Of a stretch of DNA of 64,000 nucleotides, positions 18,467-26,988 are shown piece after piece. A program made the translations under genes and the position numbers. The stretch spans positions 478,001 through 542,000 of the forward strand of contig NZ_CP096972.1 in assembly GCF_024758725.1 (NCBI RefSeq), read 5' to 3'. Position 1 is the first letter of the stretch, and every line of letters begins with the position of its first letter. This stretch comes from Sphingomonas sp. SUN039 (GTDB taxonomy: Bacteria; Pseudomonadota; Alphaproteobacteria; Sphingomonadales; Sphingomonadaceae). The notes beneath the pieces are model-generated. The model had not been told where the DNA came from and made no database searches. It saw only the letters and a program-made list of their open reading frames with translations.

Positions 18467-19159
18467 CTACAGCAATCCCAATTCCCGAAAGCTCGTCACC
18501 GATTGCGCGCCGATCACCAAATGATCGAACAGCACCGCATCGACCAGTCGGCAGGTATCCGACACACGCCGCGTCAATGTCCGGTCGGCAGTGCTTGGCG
18601 TAGGATCGCCGCCCGGGTGATTATGTGCGAGGACGACCAGCGCCGCACCGACCTCAAGCGCCTTGCGGGCAATCTCCTTTGGCTCGGCTGGGCAGTGCTG
18701 AAACGAACCCCGCGCGATCTCGCCATCCCATAACAGACCACCGGTCGCGTTGAACAGAATGACGTAGGCGACTTCGATCGGTTCTTGCCCAATGCGATTT
18801 TGAAGGAAGGGGACAAGCTGTTCTGACGAACACCGCACCGGTAGCCTAAGCTGCTCGCGCTGACTGAATAACAGGCATTGTCGCCACAGCTTCAAAAAGG
18901 GCAGTGCCGCGCTCCCTTTTCCGATTGCGCTGTGTAGGCGCGACGGGCGCGCCGTGAGTGCGCCGCGCAAACTCCCGAAACTGTCGATAAGGAGGCGGGC
19001 TATTGCTTCCGCTTCGGGAATCCCTGCCGCCGCAAGAAGCTGCTCCAAGAGGTTTGCGGCCCCTGAACTCTCCGGCGTCGTTGCAGTGAGTAAGTCCCGT
19101 AAACTAGGACCGGCGGCATCAGAAAACTGGTCACGGTGATGGAGGCCACATACGCCCAC
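18467..19159 (-). CDS. radC: RadC-family JAB/MPN-domain protein
   Basis: The C-terminal two thirds are a RadC JAB domain: EVAYVILFNATGGLLWDGEI, then LVVLAHNHPGGDPTPSTAD with the metal-binding HNHPGGD motif, and DHLVIGAQSVTSFRELGLL at the end. RadC-like proteins are frequent on mobile elements; repair activity is doubtful. The start is uncertain: no ATG is in frame, and GTG 19159 (preceded by GGAA) gives 230 residues, a usual length. That start overlaps the next gene by 160 bp. Confidence 0.8.
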   Translation of the reverse strand: MGVCGLHHRDQFSDAAGPSLRDLLTATTPESSGAANLLEQLLAAAGIPEAEAIARLLIDSFGSLRGALTARPSRLHSAIGKGSAALPFLKLWRQCLLFSQREQLRLPVRCSSEQLVPFLQNRIGQEPIEVAYVILFNATGGLLWDGEIARGSFQHCPAEPKEIARKALEVGAALVVLAHNHPGGDPTPSTADRTLTRRVSDTCRLVDAVLFDHLVIGAQSVTSFRELGLL

Positions 19160-19473
19160 GGATTCCGGTTGGACGAAATCATGTTCAGGACATGCGCCGC
19201 TACCGTAATGAGTTGCAGGGCTGACATCCACAGCGGCCATATCCTGTTTGCACGAAGGGCGATCAGCACCAAGGCGAGCAACAGGGTCGCGTCGATGGCG
19301 AAAATCGCCCAGCGAATCTGTCCTCCGGTGTAGGCACCCGAGCCAAAAATGAAGGTCGCGAGTGCTGCCGCGACCAATGCAACGGCAGTCAGTCGCTCCG
19401 GTGCGCCACCGCATATCCCGGCATACAGACAGGCTGCGACGAACAGGCTGGTGATGATAACCATCGGCACCAT
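19000..19473 (-). CDS. Small integral membrane protein
   Basis: The 157-residue product is mostly hydrophobic with four likely membrane helices (VPMVIITSLFVAACLYAGIC; LTAVALVAAALATFIFGSG; AIFAIDATLLLALVLIALRA; SALQLITVAAHVLNMI), then a basic tail. It lies on the same strand as radC and overlaps it. No family was recognised. Confidence 0.55.
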   Translation of the reverse strand: MVPMVIITSLFVAACLYAGICGGAPERLTAVALVAAALATFIFGSGAYTGGQIRWAIFAIDATLLLALVLIALRANRIWPLWMSALQLITVAAHVLNMISSNRNPWAYVASITVTSFLMPPVLVYGTYSLQRRRRVQGPQTSWSSFLRRQGFPKRKQ

Positions 19474-19518
19474 TGGTTGACCGGAACATGCTTTCGCAGT
19501 CCGGTCAACAATAGGCGC

Positions 19519-19887
19519 TCAGGCAGCAATCTTGAGCACGGTACGGCCTTCGGCGGCTGACGGTGGCGGGCAGTCTTGCCACGGCCCGAATGCCGTTGCC
19601 GGTAAGTTGATCTCGGCGCGTGTTGCATTCAGGCAATGATGGGCGTCGATGATCCGGCTGCGCGCTTGGAACATCAACGCGGTCGATTCACCGATACGGT
19701 CGAACGCCGATTGTCCGATTACCGGCGACAGTCCAGTCATGGCCCGAGCGTTGAGCAATGCCGTGGTAAGCGCAGCGAGGCTTCCCATGGCACGGTCAAA
19801 ATCGCCTTCGGCTGTGGCCAACGATTGTGCGACGGACGCAGCCGCCTCGGCGCGCTGTGCGAGCGCTTGTTCCTTCTGCATTCTCAT
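19519..19887 (-). CDS. Hypothetical helical protein
   Basis: The 122-residue product is predicted largely helical (KEQALAQRAEAAASVAQSLA; FDRAMGSLAALTTALLNARA) without signal peptide or membrane segments. It ends 40 bp before the LuxR-type gene's end and shares its strand, so the two may be co-transcribed. Function unknown. Confidence 0.6.
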   Translation of the reverse strand: MRMQKEQALAQRAEAAASVAQSLATAEGDFDRAMGSLAALTTALLNARAMTGLSPVIGQSAFDRIGESTALMFQARSRIIDAHHCLNATRAEINLPATAFGPWQDCPPPSAAEGRTVLKIAA

Positions 19888-19927
19888 GGTTTCTCCTCGG
19901 GGCGGCGCAGGGGCCGCGTCGGCTGCC

Positions 19928-20473
19928 CTAGGGCAACTTTGAAAGGGTCGTGCTCAGCGATATCAAGGTATCGGCAAGCAGGTTGGTGGCGGCTGCCAGA
20001 CACAGCGCAATGAAGACGGCCGATATCAGGATGTATACCAGCCGGTCGGATATGGTCAGGTCATCGCGCGTCGCTCCTTTCACCGGGCCGGTGAACGAGG
20101 GGCGTTTGAACATCCATATATCCTCAAACGTGCGGAATGAGGCTGGTTCATGAAGCTCGCTGCCCACTGTCATCGGTATTTCCGTTTCCGGTGATGGGGC
20201 GGTCGGGATGCCGTAGGATATGGGGGTTACGTCCCTAGGGATTTCTCCCGATGCGGCGCGGCGCTCGCGCAACCGACGCACTGCTTCGTTGCGATTGGCG
20301 AGGCCAAGCCGACTGATCGCGGCGGCCAAGTGAGCCTCGACTGTCTTTGGCGATATCGAAAGGGAGCGCGCGATCTCCTTGGCCGTCATAGGTAACGAAG
20401 CCAGTTCGAGGCATTCGAGCTGGCGTTCGGTCAAAGATTCAAACGGGTCGTCCACGGTGACAGAGTGTAACAT
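19928..20473 (-). CDS. LuxR-type helix-turn-helix protein with a C-terminal membrane anchor
   Basis: The 181-residue product has a GerE/LuxR helix-turn-helix at its very N-terminus (LTERQLECLELASLPMTAKE and LSISPKTVEAHLAAAISRLG), a linker, and a single membrane helix near the C-terminus (LVYILISAVFIALCLAAATN). There is no receiver or ligand domain. A DNA-binding domain held at the membrane is suggested. ATG 20473 is preferred over a TTG 12 bases upstream. Confidence 0.75.
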   Translation of the reverse strand: MLHSVTVDDPFESLTERQLECLELASLPMTAKEIARSLSISPKTVEAHLAAAISRLGLANRNEAVRRLRERRAASGEIPRDVTPISYGIPTAPSPETEIPMTVGSELHEPASFRTFEDIWMFKRPSFTGPVKGATRDDLTISDRLVYILISAVFIALCLAAATNLLADTLISLSTTLSKLP

Positions 20474-20669
20474 TTTGGGACACAAGCCAATGAGTTGAAC
20501 CTGCTCTCGCTCGTCCGCGCAGTCGTTTTTGAGTGATGTAATAATTGGTACGGAGACGGTTCGATCAAGCGGTTACAAACATGGCACAAATATCAAACTC
20601 TGATTCGCCATGCGTGGGCAAGTGACCGACAATTCGGCGACATCATGAAAATTTGAACGGAGTTCCATC

Positions 20670-20852
20670 GTGAATGCATTTGACCGCATAGCACAGGTGC
20701 GCGAGATTCGCGCCGAAATGGATATTCTTCAGAAACGACTTGAGCGCGCTGATTTAGGACTGTCGGCATCGCTTCTATCAACGGCCAAACATGCTTTATG
20801 GGTCGATATCCGGGAACCTCGCATTGGACAAATCGTGCACTGCGCCGAGTAA
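20670..20852 (+). CDS. Hypothetical small helical protein
   Basis: The 60-residue product begins at GTG 20670 after ACGGAG and reads MNAFDRIAQVREIRAEMDIL, a probable short coiled coil. No domain was recognised. It precedes 20913-21539 on the same strand. Confidence 0.4.
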   Translation: MNAFDRIAQVREIRAEMDILQKRLERADLGLSASLLSTAKHALWVDIREPRIGQIVHCAE

Positions 20853-20912
20853 TTTATATCTTTGATACGAGTGTAGTTGCAGCGGCGCGCAAAATAACCG
20901 ATTTCTCATACT

Positions 20913-21539
20913 ATGAACGCCGCTCCGACGCTTGTTTTGACATTTCAAAGCGATGTGAGCTGCGAACGATGGGTTGCTAATCCACCCGCTCGTGAGAGTC
21001 TTACGTCTTGCATTTCCCGCGAGTCATCGAACGTGGCGACGATTACGCCCAATTGGCCACGCGCACTATCGGCCCGAACGCGCGCTGCGTGTCATCTGCT
21101 GGAAGAGACGCTTCGGTCAAGCGATGATGACACGCTGGTATCGTGGCAAGGGGGCAGCCCATTGGATCGATCTGACGCTCGAGCGCATTTGGCTGAGTGG
21201 GCAAATCTTGGGGTTGTTCCAGTCCACCAGTTGATCTCGTTTGATTTCAACGCGCCTGCTCTCGGCATTCCGGCAGTTTCGAGTCTCAATCTTAGCCACT
21301 ACGTCGGCCAAGAGCTGATCGGACTGCCGCAGCATGAATCAGAACGCCAAGAGATCGCCCGCTGCGTTGCGCGCCTAGCCTTTGACATGCTGACCAATGG
21401 TCCACTTGAAACTGGCCTACATCGGTTTCCGACACATGATGGGTTTATCGTGCTCGTCGAGGTTGAACGCCAACGGTGTCGCCTGTCGCTTATCAAAGAA
21501 AAAGTGAGTCTTATGACTGACTTGGGTTCGTTGCACTGA
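20913..21539 (+). CDS. Hypothetical protein of the element
   Basis: The 208-residue soluble product shows no signal peptide or known motif. Segments such as ARTRAACHLLEETLRSSDDD and ERQEIARCVARLAFDMLTNG suggest a mixed alpha/beta fold. Base composition is lower in GC than the core genes. It has no close neighbour that explains its role. Confidence 0.55.
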   Translation: MNAAPTLVLTFQSDVSCERWVANPPARESLTSCISRESSNVATITPNWPRALSARTRAACHLLEETLRSSDDDTLVSWQGGSPLDRSDARAHLAEWANLGVVPVHQLISFDFNAPALGIPAVSSLNLSHYVGQELIGLPQHESERQEIARCVARLAFDMLTNGPLETGLHRFPTHDGFIVLVEVERQRCRLSLIKEKVSLMTDLGSLH

Positions 21540-21805
21540 ATCCTTTCAAGAACTCAACCGTCTGCGGCTCTTGCGTCAAAATTAGCAGTTCGGCGACACG
21601 CGATGCGAGCGATGCGAGCGATGCGGCGATGGGTGCGCGACTTCGCAGTGGGCGAAGGTCTGTAGGGAAACGCCGAGGGCGGTTTTTTCGTTTGCGCATC
21701 GCTACGATTGAGCAAATATTGAAACGGAGGAAGCGGAGTCGATTTCGACTGCGGAGACATCGAATTTCCTCGGAAGTTCTAATAAAAGTTGCAGGGGGAA
21801 ATGTA

Positions 21806-23155
21806 ATGACCGTGCATCGCAAGCCCAGTCGCACTCTAGCGAAATTCGTTGCAGCAACCGCACTCTTTGCATTGGTGCTTCCGTCCCAAGTGTTTGCTGA
21901 ACCTGAGCAACCGTTAGTGGTTCGGCACAGCCCTGACGTGGCGTTTCCCGCCGAAGCTGCGGTTGGCGTTCCTGATACACCGCTAATTACGTCGATTGCT
22001 ATTAGCGGTGGAGCGGCATCGCCGACGGATCGCACCAATCGTCCAGGGCGCGTCGATGAACGCCCGCGTGTTCTTCACAGCGGGACGACCGAGGCACTGT
22101 TCTCGGCGCACCTGACGGCCCCGGCATTGTCTGTCTCGCCGAAGTTGCGACCTGACTGGATGCTCGCGCACTACATCAATGTCGGGCAGGGCAATGCGAC
22201 ACTTTTGGAGTTCAGCTGCGGGGTCGCGCTGATCGATACCGGCGGGCAGGGGCCAGCTGGAACGGCGAAACTGATTGCGTATCTCAACGGTGTCTTTGCA
22301 CGCCGCGCCGATCTCAATCGCACGATAGCGCTGGTTGTACTTACCCATCCGCACAGCGACCACACATCAGGCGTCGCCGCGCTCACGCAAGGCGGCGCAA
22401 ACCAGTTCACCATATCCAATATTGTGACGAATGCGGGTACATCCGGTTCTGGCTGGGTCGGCCAGAAAAAGTTGCTCGATTACGGGGCGGCCAAAGGTGT
22501 CCCCGTGACGCTCGTCTCGAACGAGTCAATCGTCAGGTCAGATGGCCTCACCACAACCAGCATCGACCCGTTGGCCTGTTCACCGGTCGATCCCGACATT
22601 CGCGTTCTCTGGGGAACGGACAATCAGGGCCATACGTGGGCGAAGAATCAGAACGACGATAGTGTCGTGGTGCGTGTCGATTTCGGCGAAAGTTCGTTTG
22701 TGTTTACCGGCGATCTGGAAGATGATGCTCAACCGGAATTTCTCCAGTCCTACAGCCTCAATCCCGACATTATCGACGTCGATGTGTACGAAGTCGGGCA
22801 TCATGGATCGAAGAACGGCACCACCGCTCAACTGCTACAGGTCATCAAGCCTGAAATAGCGGTCGTGAGCGCGGGCAATCCGGCTGCCAAAGAACCGGGG
22901 TTCTCCGCCTATAATTTTGGACATCCAAACAAGATTGCGATTGGACTTTTGAGCAATCCGACCTTCGGCGTCTCAATGACTCGACCAACGGGGACGTTTC
23001 CGGTTGGGGTCTCGGGCAAAGCGCCAAACAGTACGAAGCCTCCTGTCTTTGAATCTGAAACTATCTCGAAGGCGATCTTCTCCACCGGTTGGGACGGAAA
23101 TATCGTCATCGCTGCGAGTGCGACAGGGCAAAAAGTCGTCCAGACGCAGCAATGA
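21806..23155 (+). CDS. Secreted metallo-beta-lactamase-fold hydrolase (ComEC-like MBL domain)
   Basis: The 449-residue product has a signal peptide (TLAKFVAATALFALVLPSQVFA) and an MBL fold. Visible motifs are HYINVGQGNATLLEF, VVLTHPHSDHTSGVAA (HxHxDH, about residue 181), FVFTGDLEDDAQ and DVYEVGHHGSKNGT. The VGQGNA and GHHGS motifs resemble the soluble MBL domain of ComEC-type proteins, which act on DNA or phosphodiesters. ATG 21806 follows CAGGGGGA. Substrate unknown; it should act outside the cytoplasm. Confidence 0.8.
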   Translation: MTVHRKPSRTLAKFVAATALFALVLPSQVFAEPEQPLVVRHSPDVAFPAEAAVGVPDTPLITSIAISGGAASPTDRTNRPGRVDERPRVLHSGTTEALFSAHLTAPALSVSPKLRPDWMLAHYINVGQGNATLLEFSCGVALIDTGGQGPAGTAKLIAYLNGVFARRADLNRTIALVVLTHPHSDHTSGVAALTQGGANQFTISNIVTNAGTSGSGWVGQKKLLDYGAAKGVPVTLVSNESIVRSDGLTTTSIDPLACSPVDPDIRVLWGTDNQGHTWAKNQNDDSVVVRVDFGESSFVFTGDLEDDAQPEFLQSYSLNPDIIDVDVYEVGHHGSKNGTTAQLLQVIKPEIAVVSAGNPAAKEPGFSAYNFGHPNKIAIGLLSNPTFGVSMTRPTGTFPVGVSGKAPNSTKPPVFESETISKAIFSTGWDGNIVIAASATGQKVVQTQQ

Positions 23156-23186
23156 AATCGCGGCGAATGCTGCGCCGGACTGGCTG

Positions 23187-25898
23187 TTAGCCTTCGCTCG
23201 GCAGCGTTCGCAATGACCCGGCGATAACCCGAGCAACGGCAGCGCGGCGATCCCGTGCTTCGGTAATGCCGACACGGGTTTTCGACACTTTGACCTTGTA
23301 TCCGCGCACGGTTGTTTCGGTTGGGGGGACAAATAGCGCATCAAGCGTTTCGGCGAACGCATCGGGTGTCACATACTCAATCTTTGCCAGTTCTTCGTCC
23401 GATAGGGTGATATTGGCAGCGTCTTCGATGGCGCGCAGGCGCTTGGCGTCAGTGGCAATCGCAAAGACACGGCTGAAACCACCATCCAGACATTTAGCAA
23501 GGTTGTGCGCTTCATATGGCGCTTTGGACGTAACCGAGATTTCACAGGCAAGCGCAATGCCGTCGCGATACAAGGCGACATCGACACTGCCGCCTTCGAC
23601 CGGCTGCTCGATCACAGCGCGAAAGCCCCGTTCCTCGGCAATGCCTTTGATTAGGTGTTGGACGTAGCGATGTTGCGGCCCGCCCTTGCCAAGCTCGCTT
23701 GTGGTCGGTCCGATCCCATCGGGCGTGAATTCGACCGGCTCGGGAAGTGGCTCGATGCCACGCTCTGTTGGGGTCGGCGGCACTGTATCGAGAGGTGGGG
23801 AAGGGGGTGACGGCGCTTGCGTCACCGGTTCGGTCGTCGCTTTCGGAATGCTGATGGGTGCAAAATCGACGATATCGGCGCGCGTCCCGCAATATCGCTT
23901 GCGATTCAAGGCAAGCAGCGCCGCGTAGGATTCTTCGGCCATGATCGGCTGTCGTTCGACAAAGCCCAGTGGCACTGACAGCCGGATAGCTTGAGGCGTC
24001 GCGTGTTTCAGCCAGACCGCGAACTCGCTGCGATCACCCTTGCGCCGCATGTCCTCGATGAAGTCGGTCGTGGTGCGAAGCTCGCCCGCAAGCGTTCGGG
24101 CATCCTTGTTCGACACACCGCCCACGCATTTGAAACTGGTATTGGAAAGTAAGCTCGAACGCAGTCCCGTCGAGAGCTGGTCGAGCGTTTGATGCGCCAA
24201 GGTCAGCGACACCCGGTATTTACGGGCTTGCGAGAGGATCGTTTCAATTGAGTCGTCGAAATACTCCTGCGCCTCGTCGATATAGACAAAGGTGGGCGTT
24301 CGCTCGCTTGCCTTCACAGTCGAACGCTCAAGCGCGGCTTGGGCGAGCATGGCGATGAAGAAGCGTCCCAATAGGCTGCTGCCATCGGATTTGAGCATGT
24401 CCTTGGCCGTATTGACGAGGATGATTTTGCCCGATTGGAGTGCTGCGAACAAATCGAGCTTGTTGGCCGTCTGCGCGAACATGCGCTCGAAGGCCGGGGT
24501 CGAAAGCACACCCCATAGGCGCTTGAGGATCTGTTTTTTGGTCGCGGCAAAGGACGGATGGAAGAACTCGGTGGCGAAGAAATAGCGCGCCGACCCGTCG
24601 AGCTTGTCCATATGTTCTTTGAACGGTCGGCCATCCTCCATTAGCTGCATGAGCGTGTGGATCGTCGCGTCGGGGATGGTGAGCATCAACCGCGCCAGAT
24701 AGCGAAAGATGACGCCCTGCTTCTGGGTTAGCTCCGCACCGAGCATCTCACCGAAAAAGGTTTCGTAGAGTTCGATAACGCCGTTCAACACCCGCTCGCG
24801 GTCGGCAGCATCGTATCCGTCCACCCGCTTGGTGTTCGTTGCAAACAGATTGAGCGACGCGGGGTAGTCGACATCGGACGGGTCGATCAAAACGAGGCGC
24901 TCAGCAAGCGAGTTCGGTGCGAGGGGATCGAACAGGTCGAGCCGCACTAGCTTGTTGATAAGGTCGCCTTGGCTGTCGATGACGACAACCGATCGCTCGT
25001 CGCTTTGCGCCTTCCGTAGGTCGGCATAGATCATTCGCTGCATCAACTGGGTCTTTCCGTGCCCGGTGCCGCCGACGATGTGGCAATGTTCGAAGCGCGC
25101 CTCGTCAGAAACGTGGAACGGCACCGGCAACCGCAGCAATTTCAGGAAAGGCGTGTCAGCAAAATAGAGTTCGACCAATTCGTCGAGCGATTTTCCTGAC
25201 ATGTCGCGGTGGGTCGGGTGCTTCAATCGCTCGGCGCGTTCGTGCGGGTTGTCAGTTGGGCTAAATCCCGACGCCACCATAAGGTTGCGGGTGAGGGTGC
25301 GCTGTAGATCGTCGAATAGCCCGTATCGTATCGTGTCGTCGTCATACGGAAACAGCATGATGCTGCTCAGAAGCTCATGGGGGTCTTCGACCATTTCGAT
25401 CAAAGGCACCCCAAAGGCATCGTCGCTCCAGGGCGAAAAGCACGGCTCGGGAAGGGCAGCAAAGACGCTTTCGTAGAGGGAGGTGAAGCGCCTGCCGACG
25501 ATACCCAGCAAATAGTCGGGGTCGCTGATCCAGCGTTTGCGTCGTTCGATCATGGCGCGGAAGTTCACCGCCACCTCAAGATCGCTCTCGATGCTCTCCC
25601 ACAATGCGGCGACCGGCATGATATCTTCGCGCCGCAATATGGCATCGCTTGCCATATAGAGTTCGACCAAGATTTCGGTCGCGGGCGCGCGCTTGACGCT
25701 GTCGGTTGCGTCACTGAGCCATTTGGCGACAAATCCCTCGGGCGGAGTCTCGGCGAACACCGATGTGTGCCAGCGCTCTTGCACACTATCCCATGCTGCG
25801 CGGGTATCGCGAAGCTCGGTGCTTCGAGGATTGGCACTCAACAGCGATTTGAGATTGCCCCATGCCACCTCAGAGTTCCAAGACCTCCTCGCCGCCAA
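23187..25898 (-). CDS. HerA/TraG-type DNA-translocase ATPase with C-terminal PD-(D/E)XK-like domain
   Basis: The 903-residue product has an N-terminal region of about 260 residues without known motif, a motor with Walker A GGTGHGKTQL (about 275-284) and Walker B TFVYIDEAQEY (about 537-546), a proline-rich linker, and a C-terminal domain with QPVEGGSVDVALYRDG then IALACEIS (about 766-786). The D...ExS pattern fits PD-(D/E)XK nucleases with Ser replacing Lys. It resembles conjugative coupling ATPases but no relaxase is nearby. DNA mobilisation or defence are both possible. Confidence 0.75.
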   Translation of the reverse strand: MAARRSWNSEVAWGNLKSLLSANPRSTELRDTRAAWDSVQERWHTSVFAETPPEGFVAKWLSDATDSVKRAPATEILVELYMASDAILRREDIMPVAALWESIESDLEVAVNFRAMIERRKRWISDPDYLLGIVGRRFTSLYESVFAALPEPCFSPWSDDAFGVPLIEMVEDPHELLSSIMLFPYDDDTIRYGLFDDLQRTLTRNLMVASGFSPTDNPHERAERLKHPTHRDMSGKSLDELVELYFADTPFLKLLRLPVPFHVSDEARFEHCHIVGGTGHGKTQLMQRMIYADLRKAQSDERSVVVIDSQGDLINKLVRLDLFDPLAPNSLAERLVLIDPSDVDYPASLNLFATNTKRVDGYDAADRERVLNGVIELYETFFGEMLGAELTQKQGVIFRYLARLMLTIPDATIHTLMQLMEDGRPFKEHMDKLDGSARYFFATEFFHPSFAATKKQILKRLWGVLSTPAFERMFAQTANKLDLFAALQSGKIILVNTAKDMLKSDGSSLLGRFFIAMLAQAALERSTVKASERTPTFVYIDEAQEYFDDSIETILSQARKYRVSLTLAHQTLDQLSTGLRSSLLSNTSFKCVGGVSNKDARTLAGELRTTTDFIEDMRRKGDRSEFAVWLKHATPQAIRLSVPLGFVERQPIMAEESYAALLALNRKRYCGTRADIVDFAPISIPKATTEPVTQAPSPPSPPLDTVPPTPTERGIEPLPEPVEFTPDGIGPTTSELGKGGPQHRYVQHLIKGIAEERGFRAVIEQPVEGGSVDVALYRDGIALACEISVTSKAPYEAHNLAKCLDGGFSRVFAIATDAKRLRAIEDAANITLSDEELAKIEYVTPDAFAETLDALFVPPTETTVRGYKVKVSKTRVGITEARDRRAAVARVIAGSLRTLPSEG

Positions 25899-26259
25899 AG
25901 GTCGCGGCGGCGTCGAGCACCTGCTTGAAGGTTGCTGCTGCCTCTTTGATCTGCCCCTCGACGGCGAGCATTTCCATGATGTCCTTGCACTCGATCTTCT
26001 TGCCGTTGGTGAGGTCGCTCACCTTCACGGAGATGTTCATGGAAGCCAGCACGATGTTTGCGGCAACGGCGGCCGTGAAGCCCATCACGCCCGTGCCTTT
26101 GGCCCGCGTGTCGCTCCTTTCATAAAGCAGGGTGTCGCCGAGCTTGTATCGCGCGATATGTTCGCGCTCGGCATCCGTGATCTCGGCCCGAACCTCAAAC
26201 ACGAACATAGCCTTGCCCATAAGGCTGGATTTTTGGCTACGGCGAATGAGCAGCTTCAT
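25870..26259 (-). CDS. Hypothetical partner of the translocase-nuclease
   Basis: The 129-residue product shows no known domain: EVRAEITDAEREHIARYKLG, LYERSDTRAKGTG, one Ala-rich helix and an acidic C-terminal helix. It overlaps the start of the 903-residue ATPase gene by 29 bp, so the two are translationally coupled and probably act together. Confidence 0.65.
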   Translation of the reverse strand: MKLLIRRSQKSSLMGKAMFVFEVRAEITDAEREHIARYKLGDTLLYERSDTRAKGTGVMGFTAAVAANIVLASMNISVKVSDLTNGKKIECKDIMEMLAVEGQIKEAAATFKQVLDAAATFGGEEVLEL

Positions 26260-26289
26260 GGTTTTGTCCCCCCGGATTTTAGATGAAAG

Positions 26290-26553
26290 CTATATGGTCA
26301 CGTCCTTGGGTAATTGGCTTGCAATGCGCTCGAACAGCGCGCGCGGATCGCAGCCAAGCGCGCGGGCAATGACGTAAAACTCGATCACGTCGATCCGACG
26401 TTCCCCACGCTCGATATAGGAAACGAACGGCTGTGGTCGCCCTAAGCGCCTTGCCAGTTCAAGCTGGGTCACACCCGCAGACTTCCTTGCCGAGACGAGC
26501 ACGTCGAGCAGCACGGCATATGCGGGAGTGAACACAGATTTCGGCACACGCAC
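26290..26553 (-). CDS. XRE-family helix-turn-helix regulator (copy 1)
   Basis: The 87-residue product has one XRE domain: SARKSAGVTQLELARRLGRP, FVSYIERGERRIDVIEFYVI. There is no ATG in frame near the domain; GTG 26553 or GTG 26547 are the likely starts. It lies 30 bp upstream of the 129-residue gene on the same strand. It is clearly related to the XRE protein at 28198-28461, which precedes the second ATPase. Confidence 0.75.
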   Translation of the reverse strand: MRVPKSVFTPAYAVLLDVLVSARKSAGVTQLELARRLGRPQPFVSYIERGERRIDVIEFYVIARALGCDPRALFERIASQLPKDVTI

Positions 26554-26646
26554 CTTGGGACAGGTGAAATTGAGCCACTTCCGATAGATACGATCTTCGG
26601 ATATATGATATTCATATACTTTGGTCTGATGCGGGGGTTGTCGGAT

Positions 26647-26988
26647 ATGAATGCACGTCACCTTGTTGCCATCGCAGCGGCTTCGTTCTCGACGATAGCG
26701 CTCGCTGCCAGTCCTAAAGCGGCGACGATTCAGATGGTGACGATCTCCGACGTCGGTCGGCCACATACCGTCATCGACGGTGCTTGTGCGGCGGCAATGT
26801 ATCCGCCGATGACCATGGCGGATGGGTTCGATAAGACGCTGAACAATGCACAGTCGGCCTTGGCCGATGTCGCCAAGCGCAACGGGGCCGATGCCGTGGT
26901 CGGTATGACGATTTCGTGGGAGACGCCCAATTCGGTCGGCGCGAAGGGAAGGGTGTTGGTCTGCGGAACGCTGGTGAAGTTCAAATAG
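26647..26988 (+). CDS. Small exported protein, possibly YbjQ-like
   Basis: The 113-residue product has a signal peptide (HLVAIAAASFSTIALAAS) and a compact domain with VTISDVGRPHTVID and LADVAKRNGADAVVGMTISW. The AKRNGADAVVG stretch resembles YbjQ-type folds, but this is tentative. It lies between two leftward genes and overlaps the end of the TraG-like gene by 8 bp. Confidence 0.55.
   Translation: MNARHLVAIAAASFSTIALAASPKAATIQMVTISDVGRPHTVIDGACAAAMYPPMTMADGFDKTLNNAQSALADVAKRNGADAVVGMTISWETPNSVGAKGRVLVCGTLVKFK

Noticed and set aside
21601-21627. CRISPR-like array
   Set aside because: The 9-bp units are adjacent without spacers; no cas gene is present in the window.
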